From NCBI GenBank assembly GCA_038373865.1, contig JAXGGA010001615.1, forward strand, positions 58,501-122,500: 64,000 nucleotides of DNA, given 5' to 3'. The notes below the pieces were generated by a model. The model ran no database searches and was not told where the DNA came from. It saw nothing but the letters and a program-made list of their open reading frames with translations. Origin of the DNA: Uloborus plumipes (taxonomy: Eukaryota > Arthropoda > Arachnida > Araneae > Uloboridae). Numbering within the stretch: the first letter of the stretch is position 1; each line of letters begins with the position of its first letter. Positions 25,861 through 38,139 of this stretch are shown here, piece after piece. A program made the translations under genes and the position numbers.

Positions 25861-26879
25861 AAACCAAAAGTATTGGTGTACAAAAACTCGAAAAATATTG
25901 CATACGCGTGTTTCGGGGTTACACGAATTACATTTCTCTGTTTAGAATAAGCTTTATGGGATCATTTTAATTGCGAGAGAAGTTTTCGCGTTCGAAATAT
26001 CTAGGCGAACATTTTTACTTCCTTTATTCATTTAAACAAATTTGGCTCAACTTTTAACAGTTCAGAAATATTCACAATAGGCTGCTGTGGGAGCAATTGA
26101 AGTAGTCATAAATCTGTATGTATCATTCAGATTTTACTTAGAACAAGCATTTTTGAAAATAATTTATGAAGCAGAATATGTTGAAAGAAGGATTATTCAA
26201 ACCTTTTTAAAACTGTACGAAATAAGAAAACAGTAAATTGCTTTAGGACTTCGAAAAAGTTTTAGCCCAGTGCATCATTTACTTGAATGGTTTCGCCAAG
26301 CGATAGCTTTAAAATAACTCTTCATAGTACGTTAATTAATGTTATTACTAATTACTTGGTCAGTGTGTCAGCATGGTATAACTCTGGAAATTCCGACTGC
26401 TTCAGTATTTGGAGATAAGCGTGCTATTAGAAGTTATTTTTTAAAATACATTTTCAGTAATTTTTAGTAAAATTAAAATTATGGGTTCATTTATTTTTTT
26501 CATTTTCTGTTTTCATCCGTATGTGTTAGAACTTTCAGCAGTTTTTTCCTTCTTCTTTTCTAAAAATTATTAAACTTGTTTCCTTCCGTAGGAGTAAGTT
26601 TAGAATATTTTCTAACATGTTTTTTACTCATCTTTTTTTTTAATTTTTTAATAGCGTATTATACTTTATTGATATAACTCTTGAATTGCTCGTTTTCCAT
26701 GCTTCTATAGATTATTTTTGCTACTTTGCTATTGTAATTAAATTAATTAGTCTTTTAATAAATATTATCTATCGATATAGTTATTGTGAACATTAAAAAA
26801 ATAAGTGTATTCATTTTTGTGCTTCAAGCTCTCGCACCAATTTGTGCAGTGTTTTACTCGGTGTTCAGCAGACGATAAA
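25861..26879. other. AT-rich intron DNA
   Basis: No repeat family or gene recognised. Confidence 0.55.
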
Positions 26880-27260
26880 AGTTCTGCAGCATAAATATCC
26901 TCGCTTAATTAAGCAATTAACGTTTTTCTCGGGTGGCAACACCTAAGTGCCGCATTCATTTTTGGAAGAGAAACCTCCTGACGTATAAGTTTCAAAGCGT
27001 TTCCTTGGGAAGCAAATTAAGTTATACGGAAGGCTTCATTTGCCATCAACAGTTGTAATGAGGAAGCTAAAGAACACGTGATTTTGTATGGATTCCTTTG
27101 TTCTGATGTGAGAAGTCATCAACGGCAGCTTTTCATTCGAGTCAGCAGCGCCCTAGGGCAATAACACACAATGCGATTGGGGAGCGGTATAATTCGAAAC
27201 TAAATTACATCCACTCCTCATTGTCAGGAGGATGATAAATTAATTTGTTTAAGCATTTCG
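26880..27260. promoter_or_regulatory. Candidate intronic cis-regulatory island A
   Basis: Apparently unique, less AT-rich sequence with CTTAATTAAGCAATTAACG (26904-26922), a dense pair of homeodomain-type ATTA sites, and an E-box CACGTG near 27076. Function is inference from composition and motifs. Confidence 0.3.
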
Positions 27261-27279
27261 CTACGGACTTGGTGACTTT

Positions 27280-28110
27280 GCCGATTGTCTTCGCCATGAC
27301 TTCTACAACGATGAGTATACGTGTTTCTTTTGATTATATTTGTGATGTTTAATTCGGTTGTTATAAATTAATGGTTGCGTGGTTATTTATGCTCTTGGTA
27401 ACGTTATTTATTAGCATTCAATGTAACAATCAAATAATTCAATGATATACTTGTATCAGAAACAATTTAAGATTGTGTGTCAATTATCAAATCTGCACAG
27501 CCGGTCATTATATCATCAGATTGTTTCTTGAATTTTTCAAGACATGCGTCAAAATATGAAGACACTGCGATTGTCTTTACCCTCACCTTTACAACGGTGC
27601 CTGTTTCTTTTGATTCTATTTGTAATGTTTAATTCGGTTGTTGGAAATTAATGCTTGCGTGGTTATTTATGCTTTTGATAACGTTATTTATTGGCATTCA
27701 ATTCATAGTTTCCGTTTCAAATCATTTCTAATGCAACAATCTAGTAATTCATTGCTGTTTTTGTGCCGGTAACGCATTAACCATCAAATCTGCAGCAAGA
27801 GTCATTATTTCAACGAATCATTACTTGAATTTTCCAAGACTTGCATCAAAATATGATGATATCATTGCATTATTACTTGCGATTGTCTTTTTTATGACTT
27901 CCACAATGACGAGCATTATGTTTCTTTTGATTGCATTTGTGATGTTTCTTTCAGTTTTTTTTTTAATGTTAACGTTTTATGCTTTTGGTAATGTTATTTA
28001 CTACCAGTCAGCTCACAGTTTCCGTTTCAAGTTTTTTTCCAGTGTAACAAACAAGTAAATTACTGATGTATTTGCATGGATAACGCATTAACCATTAAAT
28101 TTGCACCAGA
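27280..28110. repeat. Three-copy degenerate tandem array in the intron
   Basis: CGATTGTCTT recurs at 27282, 27568 and 27880, each followed by TTTCTTTTGATT, TTTATGCT.TTGGTAA and, in the last two, AACGCATTAACCAT. Period 286-312 bp. The open frame at 27825-28058 is hydrophobic by base composition only. Confidence 0.8.
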
Positions 28111-29599
28111 AGGGGGGGGGGGAGCAATACTATTGCAATCGAGAATTGAGAGAAATACTATTGAAAATCGCGTTAAATTGCAATGGATTTTTTTTTCTGG
28201 CTAAAATTATCTCAATGCTGTGCTTGAACGGTGGCTAAGACTAAATGTATTTAGAAAAAAAAAAAGAAGTATGTTACAAAAAGTTCCTTTTACTTGCAAA
28301 GGAATTGAGCACTTTTGGGGAACTCAATCTCATGTTTTTGAGATAAGTTAAGCGACAAAATTCTAAGTCGTACAAGAACTTTTACAGAATTTTACAAAAC
28401 ATTTTATATCAATTAAGATGGGTTGAATATTTTAAAGAACATTGTGAGGACAAATACTCCCAAAAAGTGTTAAGAATATAAGAAAATGAGAGCAGTAATG
28501 TTAAATAATAATATCCATAGCAATAATAAAAGTGATAATAGTACTACTAACAGTTACAAAATTACGGAGGAGCAATAATAACACAACGCATTAAAAAGAA
28601 GCTTTCTTAACTTCAACACTGTGTTTCAAGATTTTAAGACTTTTGTTTTAAAAAAAGTAGTTGGTTCAAAAAAGGCTCTCAGGGAAAGTTAATTTTTTTT
28701 GAAAGAAAATTACCAAACAATTAGTTGCTGTTCAAGTGTTTTTTTTTTTTTTTTACTTTGCGACTTTTTCTCTTAACAACTTGGATAAAACAAGCTTTCT
28801 AATTTTCAGTAAAATGTGATGGAGTGTATAGTCCCTTAAAACAAGTTTTACAAGCACAGATTTTTTTTTTTTTTTTTTTTGAGAAAACTATGAGAGGAAG
28901 AAAAGGAAGAAAAAGAAAAGAACAGCACAACTTTTTTTACTTAAGGAAAAAATGCCCTGCTGGGAAGCTAAAAACTTAAAATTAAGAATCTTTGCAAAAA
29001 GTCAGGTAACAGGTTTAGTAGGAGAGAATGAGGAGTCATGAGCCAGTGGGAGGAAAGGAACAACTGCATTTATGTAGTAATATAAAATGTGAACGATAAT
29101 TGTAGTTTGTCCAGTTGATATAGAAGCTTTACATTCTTGCTGTGACTTCTAGAAATAATTTCTGACGTTTCGTTTCTGCTTATAGCTAACTGTTGTAGCA
29201 GATTTATTACAATTACTTCACAAAATTAGTTAAATATGAAAAAAGTACGTTGCAGCAATTTTGCCAAATCCCAAATTAAAAAATAGCTTATAACCACATT
29301 TTATGAAATATGTCATGACTTTTAGCATTCTTGCAAAACATTGCATTAAACCCGTTCTAAGGTTTGCAATATGTTTAAAATAACTTTAAAAGCAGAAACT
29401 GTGATTTCATAATGATTTTTCGGGTCCCTGAAAATTCTAAAGGAAGGACAAGCTTCCTGAGCCTTTTCGGTAATCAGGTCCTGAGTACAACATGAAGAAA
29501 TTTGACCAAATTCTTCAATGATCAGGAAAAACATCAAAGCATATTCAAGTTACAAAGCACAAAAATGTAAAAACAACTTGCTATCATCCAGAATTTTTT
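28111..29599. other. AT-rich intron DNA
   Basis: A G11 run near 28114 and long T runs at 28740 and 28861. No gene or element recognised. Confidence 0.55.
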
Positions 29600-29995
29600 T
29601 TCCACCAGGCTCCGAACGAGGAAGACAAACGCACACAACAGCAGCCTGCAAATTGAATTGTACACCATGTCTCACCCGTTCTGCTGTGTACCCACATCAC
29701 CCGGGGGAGCGCTCGCTTATTCCCAATTGGATTTTAACTCAATAATCACCTGTCCTAGTTACTGTTTAGAGTTTCATTTATGTCCACAGCTGATGTCGTT
29801 GTAAGACGGAATTTGTTTTTGAGGGGCCCTTTCCTCCCCTCCGTGTGTGTGTCCCTCTCTCCCTCCTCGTGTCTTTTTAGACTGACGTCACTCACAAATT
29901 AATGAAAGGCGAGGGATGGGAAATTGAGTTTGATGTGCAAACGGACTACAAAAGGAGCTTTGCTGACTTCTGTAATTTCCTGGTCAATCTTTGTC
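29600..29995. promoter_or_regulatory. Candidate intronic cis-regulatory island B
   Basis: Less AT-rich unique sequence with a perfect CREB/AP-1-type TGACGTCA at 29883-29890, followed within 10 bp by an AATTAATG homeodomain-type site. It also holds a CCCGGGGGAGCGCTCGC block near 29700. Confidence 0.3.
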
Positions 29996-30159
29996 CCTTT
30001 TCCTGGTTATAGTTTGCAAAAGTTTTTTTAATGAGTCTGAATTAGAAAATTTTAGAGAAAATGATTCTTTATTTTGCTTGGAAACGTCTGCCTGAGCTCT
30101 GATGATACAGAATGAGTCCGCGGTCATTGCGTGTTCATAGATTTGAACAAGCATACAAT

Positions 30160-30524
30160 CATAGGCGGCAGATGCACCAAAAAATGTGGGGCGTCAAAAG
30201 AGATGTGGGAGTTGAGCAGCACCTCTGAAGCTGTCTTTTTTTTTTCCCTTAACAAATTTAGTTGTGTTATTGGATTTTAACCTGAATGATCAAATGACCT
30301 CTAAAAATGCGGAACATTGCCTCAAAAGTCAATATGGCTGAACCCCCACCGTAGACATCCCCTTTCCAATTCAAAGTTTGATTCTAATAAAATGACATGA
30401 AAAAAAACAATTTTTCAAGAATTTTCAATTTTTATTTTCGTGAAAAAAATCATCTTCCAGTCAATTAATTTTAACTAATGAGTTAGCAGCGGCCGCCCTT
30501 GTCTTCCTGCACTAGCCGCCTATG
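30160..30524. mobile_element. hAT-like element with CATAGGCGGC ends
   Basis: CATAGGCGGC at the left and GCCGCCTATG at the right are perfect inverted repeats. The flanks CATACAAT and CATACAAG match at 7 of 8 positions. 365 bp, non-coding. Confidence 0.68.
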
Positions 30525-30633
30525 CATACAAGGAACATCTGGTTTCAAAAAAAAAAAAAAAAAAGTCCATAGAGTTTCATATAAGCCAGTAAATGCTTTA
30601 GCGCTACTTATTTTTCAGAAATTCATAATATCA

Positions 30634-31490
30634 CTAGCTGCCAGGGCAGCTAGATTAGCTTCGTGCGGCATGTTGATGCTTAACGCCCCCCCCCCCAAAC
30701 TTTTACCTCATTCTTATATTATATTATTTGATTTGATATAATTTAATGTTCATAAGATTTCAAGACATACCATGCACGTGGCCCGCTAGTGCCCCATGCA
30801 GCTTGTTGCGTGGTCCGGCGTTGCACGGCCGCTTCGCGCTTTTAAAGTAGTGAAGAAAGTTTCAACAAACTACTCGCCGCCAAGGCGGCTCGCTAAAAAG
30901 TGTTTCACGCCTTTACTTTTTTCCTGCATCAAAAAATCCTTCAAATTATTGAGGTGCTTCGCGCCTTCAAAATAATGAGGAAAGTTTCAGCAAGTGCAGC
31001 TCGCTCAAGGAAAAGAAGCAGACTTAGATAGATACTCAGTTTTAAAAATAGGTAGATGGCTTTTCAACTAATTTATATTTCAAAAACTAATTTATATTCA
31101 AACAAACAGGTAGCTAGCGATAAAAGTACTACGTACGTGGCCCGCTAATGAGTTTCATGTTTGATTTAGCTAAGCCTTCATTCCAAATTCACATTATCAT
31201 TATTATTACTGTTTCATAGCAACCACGTTTTGTAACAATGGATTTCATATTTAATAATTTAGGACAAATTGCTTTAAATTTGACTACTTATTAATTGATA
31301 TCTTCGTTAAATAAAATCGTATAATAATAAATTAAAACTAATAAAGCCTGAAAAATGACCAATCTACCGGTACCTGGTTCGACTTTCAGCTCATTGGCGT
31401 TCAGGAGAAAGAAGCGTGACATAGGTAGATAGATAGATAGAAAGAAAGAAAGATAGATAGAAAGATACTCAGTTTTTAATATAAGTAGAT
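30634..31490. mobile_element. Dispersed ~0.8-kb repeat, copy C (intronic)
   Basis: The same start and end blocks as the pair at 9066-10685, with moderate divergence and a GATA/GAAA-rich tail at about 31415-31465. Confidence 0.7.
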
Positions 31491-31724
31491 TGTACAGCCA
31501 TGCCAATTCTCTTGCTTTGAGCAGGCGCCAGATTTACTTCTCGATTTCTGGCATCCTGTCACCAGAGAAATTTCTCCTGTTCTTCATGTAATTAAAAAGC
31601 CATCAAACTAACTGTCACAGGTGCAGTTATCGTTGTTGTGGTATCATAGCTTTTAGTAATAATTACCATGAAGTGGGGTCGGGTGCGGTTAAAAGTCCTT
31701 TTAATGTTGCGTTTATCTCAAAAA

Positions 31725-32055
31725 ACTGCAAAAAATAAAATGTTGTTTTTACAGTATGATACTGGAAGCATTAAAACTAAAATGCACAGTAATAAATTGT
31801 AAAATTAGCAATTTTACAGTTTTTTTACCGTATAATTAGCGATTTTTTAGTTTATTACCATAAAATTAGCAGCATTAGGCTGTAAAAACAACAATATAAT
31901 ACTGACAGCAGCGGTTCCAGTTTAAAACTGTAAAATGCCAGGAATAAACTGTAAATTAGCAATTTTACAGTATATTACTGTAAAATTAGAAGTTTTAGTT
32001 TATTACTATAAAATTAACTGTGTTATACTGCAAAACCGACATTTATTTTTTAGTG
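31725..32055. mobile_element. AT-module MITE copy (intronic)
   Basis: ACTGCAAAAAATAAAATG to TTTTTTAGTG; two half-units. Confidence 0.75.
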
Positions 32056-32631
32056 TAGTAATGATTTAGAGAGGGACATGACGCACTGCTAAGTTATCAG
32101 ACTTACTTACACCAAAAATTCGGTTAGTATGTTTTCAGAAAGTGTTGAAGCGGCTACTTTAAACAAGTATTAACGCTGATGTCAGTTTTTGCTTTCAGAA
32201 GTTTGTTTCTAGCTGCTATTTTATAACATTAATATTTCATTTAGTAATTCTGTTTCTCATGATCATGTTCGCGTATAAATGTTAATGGCAATTGCTTAAA
32301 TTTCAGTTAAAGGTTTTTCTCTCTTGTGTATTGCTGAGTCGAAGAAAAATGTTTCAAATTAAGTAGTGAATAAAATAAAAATAGCATAAATCGATATTTA
32401 TTACTTCATTTTTTGATGCTACATTTTGCGGATTAACTTTTGTGTAATTTGTGTGTATGCACATGAAAATTATCAATTTTGTACTTAGCATTCATCTTGC
32501 TCCTAAGTGCTAATATTTCTTTAACTTTTTCGTTTTGTTTCTCCGACTTTGTCATTTCGTAAGGTAGGCTAGTCGACGTTGAAAACTAGCATTTGATACA
32601 TTTCAGTAAAAGCTAAGCCTCCTTATTAGTA

Positions 32632-32839
32632 CACTCTTAAAAATAATGCTTGATGTTTCCTGAAGACATAAGTGTAGCAAAATTTGGCTGCGATTAACTT
32701 ATTGGTCATAAGTTTCACCAATAGTTTCTAAAAGCACTTTGATGAAAGTTGTCACCAATATAATGGTTGCATGCAGCTAAATTTCACCATAGATTTAACC
32801 AATTTCTTGATGAAAGACTGAACTTCAGTTTTAGCAGTG
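32632..32839. mobile_element. Possible TA-flanked MITE
   Basis: CACTCTTAAAAATAATG at the left and the rough complement ACTTCAGTTTTAGCAGTG at the right, with TA flanks. The inverted ends are imperfect and no second copy is seen. Confidence 0.35.
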
Positions 32840-34523
32840 TATCTGTAATTATTTGAAAAGGAAAGAGTGAGAACTGTTTATGCCAATGCCTCAGGTTTGG
32901 GGGGTAAAATTGAAACTGTGCTGCAATCTGTTAAATGAACATGTCTGACCAGTGAACAAGCATTTTTTTTTTTCAGTTTTATCCTTTTTCAAATTGCATA
33001 GAATTCACTGATTTAATTCCACATAAGAACATTTTTAAAAACCTTTCTTTAACTGGAATTTTCTGGAAGAACTTAAAACGTGGTTCATCGTTTTTCAACC
33101 ATGAAACTATTTTAACGAAAATCATAATACTTGTGATAGCACCATTAAATTGGTAAAGTCTACCTCATCCCCAATATAAAGGTTACATTTTTTTTTGCTA
33201 GATTTAACCAATTTTTTGGTGTGACTTTCGACTTTATTATTAACCTTTGGATGGTTAGTAGCATTGCACAAATATCAATTAGTGTAAATGTAAGATTAAT
33301 TGCCATACAATTGAGACTGTTGCTTAATTTCATATCCGATTTAGATAATTAAGGTAATATGCTCAGATTTAATTGATGTCGGAACTTACTATGTTCGAAG
33401 GATAAAATTACTTTTTTTTTGGGGGGGGAGGGGGAGGGGGGAGGGACTTCAGCACATACAGAATAAACATGTTACTTGAAGCTAATAAACGCTCTGATGA
33501 ACACTGATGTGAATCTTTTTGATTGTCTCCACCTGTATATATCTGAATAGAAAATTTTTTGCTTTCTTGGAGAGATTTTTAGAAAGCAAACAATGAAAGT
33601 TAAGAAGTTAAGTTCCTGCAATTTGGAAGTATCGGGCCTGTACGTTTGAAGGCTCACAATCCACTGTTATGAGCCCTTTAAAGCTGAACAGAACTACATA
33701 GAACAATTTTCTGTGCCTTTTTGGGGTCCCTTTTAGGAACCTTATATTTTGTGCGGGTTCCTCGCAATTACGACAGTTACGACTTAGCAAATCTGCCCCA
33801 GCAATTTAGTCCAATAAATAAAATAAAAGGCAATTGTATTTTGGATGTTGGGAAAGTGAAAACTTACATTGCTTAAGAGTATTAAGGATTCATTTGCATT
33901 AATAAGTTTTACGGGCTTTTACTAACGTCCTATTGACAGTCACTGTTGATCACTAAATCAAACAATTGCCGTTTCATAATCCAATCACAACATTAAAGTA
34001 TTGCACTCCAAAAATTCTCCAAAAAACAATCAATAGGAATAAAGAATTCTTATCTCGATTTAGGCCAATGATTAACGCTTAAAGATAATGTCATAAGAAA
34101 TGTAGTTCAATAGAACACTAAAGCTTGATTGTTTTCTTTGCATTCATTAGCAATTCGGATGATGGTTTTTCCCCTTAAGTTGTAATCACGTGTTTCTATT
34201 GATTTTGAACTCTCTAGCAGCTACTCGAAAATCTTAATTGTAAGAGCAGATGATTGATCACTTTCGCAAAATGTAACACAGTGTTATGTGTTTCAAACAA
34301 ACAAATGAATGAAACTGAAATACGGGGTCATTAGACTGTGTAATAAAGAGAACAATGAAAATTATGTTTCCATCACGAGAATGCAATGTAACACCTCATC
34401 GGTAGATAAAAATTGGCTCCTCAATTTGTCAAAATCTGGGCTCAAGCCAAACACGTGATTGAAGCAAATGAGATCAATCGTTACATTCTATAAAGGGCTT
34501 TAAGGTTAAATTTTTTTTTAATA
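32840..34523. other. AT-rich intron DNA
   Basis: Apart from the G-run at 33415, no element is recognised. Two minus-strand frames near 33472-33790 have no domain. Confidence 0.55.
33415..33445 (+). other. G-quadruplex-capable G run
   Basis: After a T run, four G-runs of 8, 5, 6 and 3 are separated by single A bases, which fits the G3+N1-7 rule. Confidence 0.6.
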
Positions 34524-34699
34524 CAGTCGACGCTCGTTATAACGACCACACGTTATAAAGACCATCCTAATAAAACGACCGGTGAGAAAACCCCCAACTA
34601 TATCCCAATGTAGTCTATGTTCTACCTCTTATAGTGACCACTCGTTATAAAGACCGTTTTCTGTAGGATGGAGACGGTCGTTATATCGAGCGTCGACTG
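34524..34699. mobile_element. Pogo/Tigger-like MITE
   Basis: CAGTCGACGCTCGTTATAAC and its near-complement form ~25-bp inverted ends, flanked by TA. The interior repeats CGTTATAAAGACC in both orientations. At 176 bp it resembles the CAGTCGA...TATAACGACC MITEs of the pogo branch of Tc1/mariner. Confidence 0.82.
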
Positions 34700-34781
34700 T
34701 ATTCATCTTTCATTGGCTCCCTCCTATCTCTAACCAAGATGTGTTCACCGAAGAGGGGAGGGCTTTGTCAATTTGCCATAC

Positions 34782-35057
34782 GCTGTTAAAGCTACAGGTG
34801 GTACAAGGCAGGTTGGCTACAGGTGGCCTAAGAGTGAAATGTTGTAGCACCTGATTTTCTATGGCACCCTTAAAAGTGCCATTTGGCTTCATGTGGCATT
34901 CCTCGAATGCGATATAGTACCCTAAGGATGTCATAGGGAGTCTAATGACATCTTTAAGGGTGCCATAGGGAGTCAAGTTTCGCCCTAAAGAGGTACCGCT
35001 GCTGCTACAACGGTTTATCCTTAAAGGTGCCTTGTGCAACCTGTAGTTTCAACAGTG
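34782..35057. mobile_element. TA-flanked MITE with CTACAGGT inverted ends
   Basis: Left CGCTGTTAAAGCTACAGGT and right ACCTGTAGTTTCAACAGTG are ~30-bp imperfect inverted repeats with TA on each side. The interior has several GTGCCAT/ATGGCAC blocks in both orientations. Overlapping open frames are incidental. Confidence 0.75.
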
Positions 35058-35278
35058 TAGACCTCTTGGTTTTCTGTCACTTTGCTAATTGTAGTAGAGT
35101 ATTTCATACACATGTATTTTTTGTTATGATATATATATCTCTCTGGTTGTCTCTCCCCCCTCCCCCCGAGTTAAAGGTAAATTTTGTGTGCAGTGGCGAA
35201 CTGGAAGGTTTGGGAACCTGTCGCAAAACACTTTTGAGGGCTCTTAGTTATGAACGGAGCTATAAAAATATTTTTATT

Positions 35279-35369
35279 ATTAGCAATTTTAAAGTTCATT
35301 ACTATTAAATAATAATTAGTTCAATTCGCTATATTATACTGTCAAAACAACACGTTATTTTTTACAGTG
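35279..35369. mobile_element. AT-module MITE fragment
   Basis: Right end only, finishing CAAAACAACACG...TTTTTTACAGTG. Confidence 0.65.
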
Positions 35370-35439
35370 TAGTTCGAACGGCGATAAAATATTTCCCCCA
35401 AAAAAAGCTTTGAAATTAGATCTTCATAAATATATTTAA

Positions 35440-35830
35440 ACTCAGCAGTTCTCCATAATTACGGACCCACCGAACTTCAACATACTCCATTTCACTGAAA
35501 AACTTTTGATGAGGTCACAAAAGCCCGCGAAACTTTCCCCAGCATGTAGCTTGCAATACGATGCATCCGAGCACAAAAGCTCGCGCTATGGGAACATCCT
35601 TTGAGGCTCAGCGGCGGTTGTTCTCCGGTATCGATTCCCCCCAGGAAGAATTCGAGAAACCTTTTGTTGGACCCCCGCTTTACACATTCAGTCTCCGTAA
35701 TTACTATTAAACAGTTGTCCACTTTCCCCGAGACTATTGATTTCGCGTATGGTCGCGGAGCCAGGAAAGCTCTCTATGTATATTAGTCCAATCAATAGCC
35801 GAGGTATTGATTGCATTGGAGGGCTTTTAT
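35440..35830. promoter_or_regulatory. Candidate intronic cis-regulatory island C
   Basis: Balanced-composition unique sequence between AT-rich DNA, with two ATTGATT sites, GTAATTACT (about 35698) and many CpGs. Frames open on both strands here have no recognisable domain. Confidence 0.28.
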
Positions 35831-36063
35831 GTTGGTAATGTAGGACGACGTCAAAAAATTATCGGGCCTGTAGAGTAAAATATAATAGGACTTTATTTAT
35901 CAGACTCTCGTTAATGTGGAATTCCGGATAATCCGTATCAATATTTTAACTTTTTTTTTTGTTAAATATTATGCTTACATAGATCATAATTTAAAAATAT
36001 GATAGCAGTAGACCACGTAGATATGCTTCATTCAAACCAATAGGGCCAATAATGTAAAATATA

Positions 36064-36262
36064 GTACACGGTTAAAATTACCGGTTGCAAAAGGCACCTT
36101 TAGGGGTGAAACGTTATAGCACCAGTGGCACGCCCTCACTTGGCTCCTTATGGCACACTTGAAGGTGCCATTCGGCTTCCTAAGGTACACTTGGAGTGCC
36201 ATCGGGCACCTATACCTATAAGATGCCAAATGAAGCCAAATGGCACCTTCAAGGATACCATT
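36064..36262. mobile_element. Diverged relative of the 34782 MITE
   Basis: It shares the internal blocks GTGAAACGTTATAGCACC and AAGGTGCCATTCGGCTTC with the copy 1.3 kb upstream. The ends are eroded. Confidence 0.55.
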
Positions 36263-36798
36263 AGCGGATTCAAAGAAATCCTGAGCTTTTAGGGCTGTCC
36301 CTTAAGGGATGTTTTAAATAGATTTCATTTTGTGAAGAAATAAAAATATTTTTTGATTCAGGCAACTTCTTATTGTTGAAAATTTTTGATATCCAGATGA
36401 TGAAAATCGTTTTGGTACCCTCCTGGTGCTTCTTGTCAAAAATTTGACCATTTTGAGGGGTGCAACACACATACAGTGATTTCCCTCTATTTTTCTCTTA
36501 ATAAGTTCCTAACAAAGAGTAAGCGCATTTTTTTAAAGATTTTTTTTAAAGCGTTTTTATTTTTATAGAATTTGGGATTGAAAAATGACAGGTTTTTGGA
36601 GAATTACCCATTTAATAAATTAAACATTATTAAATAGGGAAAAGTAAAGTTAAAATCAGTGTTTGTTACTGTTTGAAAATAAAATTGTGTGAACCTGTTT
36701 TTACCCTTTTAATTAGCCATGCTGCGTTATAACATGAATAGTACGAGTTAATTTAATATTTACTCTTATGTTTAACTACTCATTCGGCAGTCATTTAG

Positions 36799-37311
36799 CA
36801 AGGGCGTATATAAGGAGTGGGCCCAGGGGACCCGGGCCACTCCCAAAGTCAAGGAAAATTGTCCCGAAATAATTATAAAATGTGTTTTCAAAAGGGAAAG
36901 GTCCAGAATTTCTCCCCCTTTCGCTAAACATCAACAAAGATAAATTAAAATTGTAGTTAATAGTCTCAACGCCTAAAAATTTCCAAGAGAGCCAAGCTCT
37001 TTTCTACCGCGTAAATTTTGAAAATTTTCTGATAGAGAGCACTCTACCACCTCGTTTTCTTTCAATGAATTATAGCATAAAATTACGAATTTAAAACTTC
37101 AATGTCACAAAATTTGTGGGCGCAGCTTCTGAATCCATACTTTTTTCCTGACGTCACTAAAGATGTCTTAAAATGTGTTTTCAGGACATCAATTTTAAAA
37201 CATTCTCAGTAGAGGGTTCCCGAATCAAAACCCTTTCCCTAACTAAAGTCAGAAATAAACTTGGTTATGCTTGATTACATCGGCATACATTCAGACATAT
37301 ATACGCCACTG
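36799..37311. mobile_element. hAT-like element, older copy
   Basis: Left CAAGGGCGTATATA and right TATATACGCCACTG are imperfect inverted ends. The flanks TCATTTAG and TCAATTAG match at 7 of 8 positions. 513 bp, non-coding. Confidence 0.72.
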
Positions 37312-37599
37312 TCAATTAGCAATGCTAGAATGCAATATACGTTTTAATAAAACAAAGAAAAAAGGAAGAGTTTTCATGCTCTTTAAAGTTATTAATGTCA
37401 ATTTCTCCTTTTTATCAAATTAAAAAAAAAAAAAAAAACTGCAATATCTCTGCTGCTGTAGAAATTTTGTCAGAGATATTCAAAATATTTTTTATTCTTC
37501 TTTGAAGCAAAGTTAAATGAAATTACTTTTTAAACTGGTTACATACAACTTAACTGAAGAGAGAAAAAAAGAAGAAAGAACTTGTTTATTGCACGAAAT

Positions 37600-38110
37600 T
37601 CTGTAGCAATCGACAAGGAATCATGGTTCGGTTTGAAACAATTCCAGTCTTCTTAGTTTGACATTGTTATGTCTAATGAAAGCAAACTTGAGGAAGCCTA
37701 AGAAATTATACCTTCCATCCAAAGCTCCGGAGGGGAAACAGCAATAACTAAAATTCATATTCGAAACGCCTCTCAGGCAAACTCTGACGGAAAACTTCAA
37801 TTTAAATTACTCCAATTCAGCAGACTCGCAAACCAGCGCGGTAATTACATTCACAATCTACTTAGCATGCCAATGCAGGAATTTTGAAAATCGCAGGGTG
37901 ATCATCCCTTTCAATCACGTATAGGTTACACAAATTAGGTTGAGCCGCAAACTCTCATCAAAGTTCTACGTGACGTCATTGCTCCTGATACGATGATTAG
38001 GATGCTCGTAAGACCGCGAGAAATCCCTCGTGGCTCGTTAAGAAATCGATAGCTGGATGCCGTGACGGTTACAGCGAACATACCTCCCGCTCTGGGCAAT
38101 TAAGATCGCA
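37600..38110. promoter_or_regulatory. Candidate intronic cis-regulatory island D
   Basis: Balanced-composition unique sequence with a perfect TGACGTCA (37971-37978), GGTAATTACA near 37840, GGGTGATCATCCC and ATCGATAG. It lies just upstream of the ~300-bp-unit tandem array. Confidence 0.3.
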
Positions 38111-38139
38111 TTTTGGGTATGAAGTTTATCGGTAAACAA

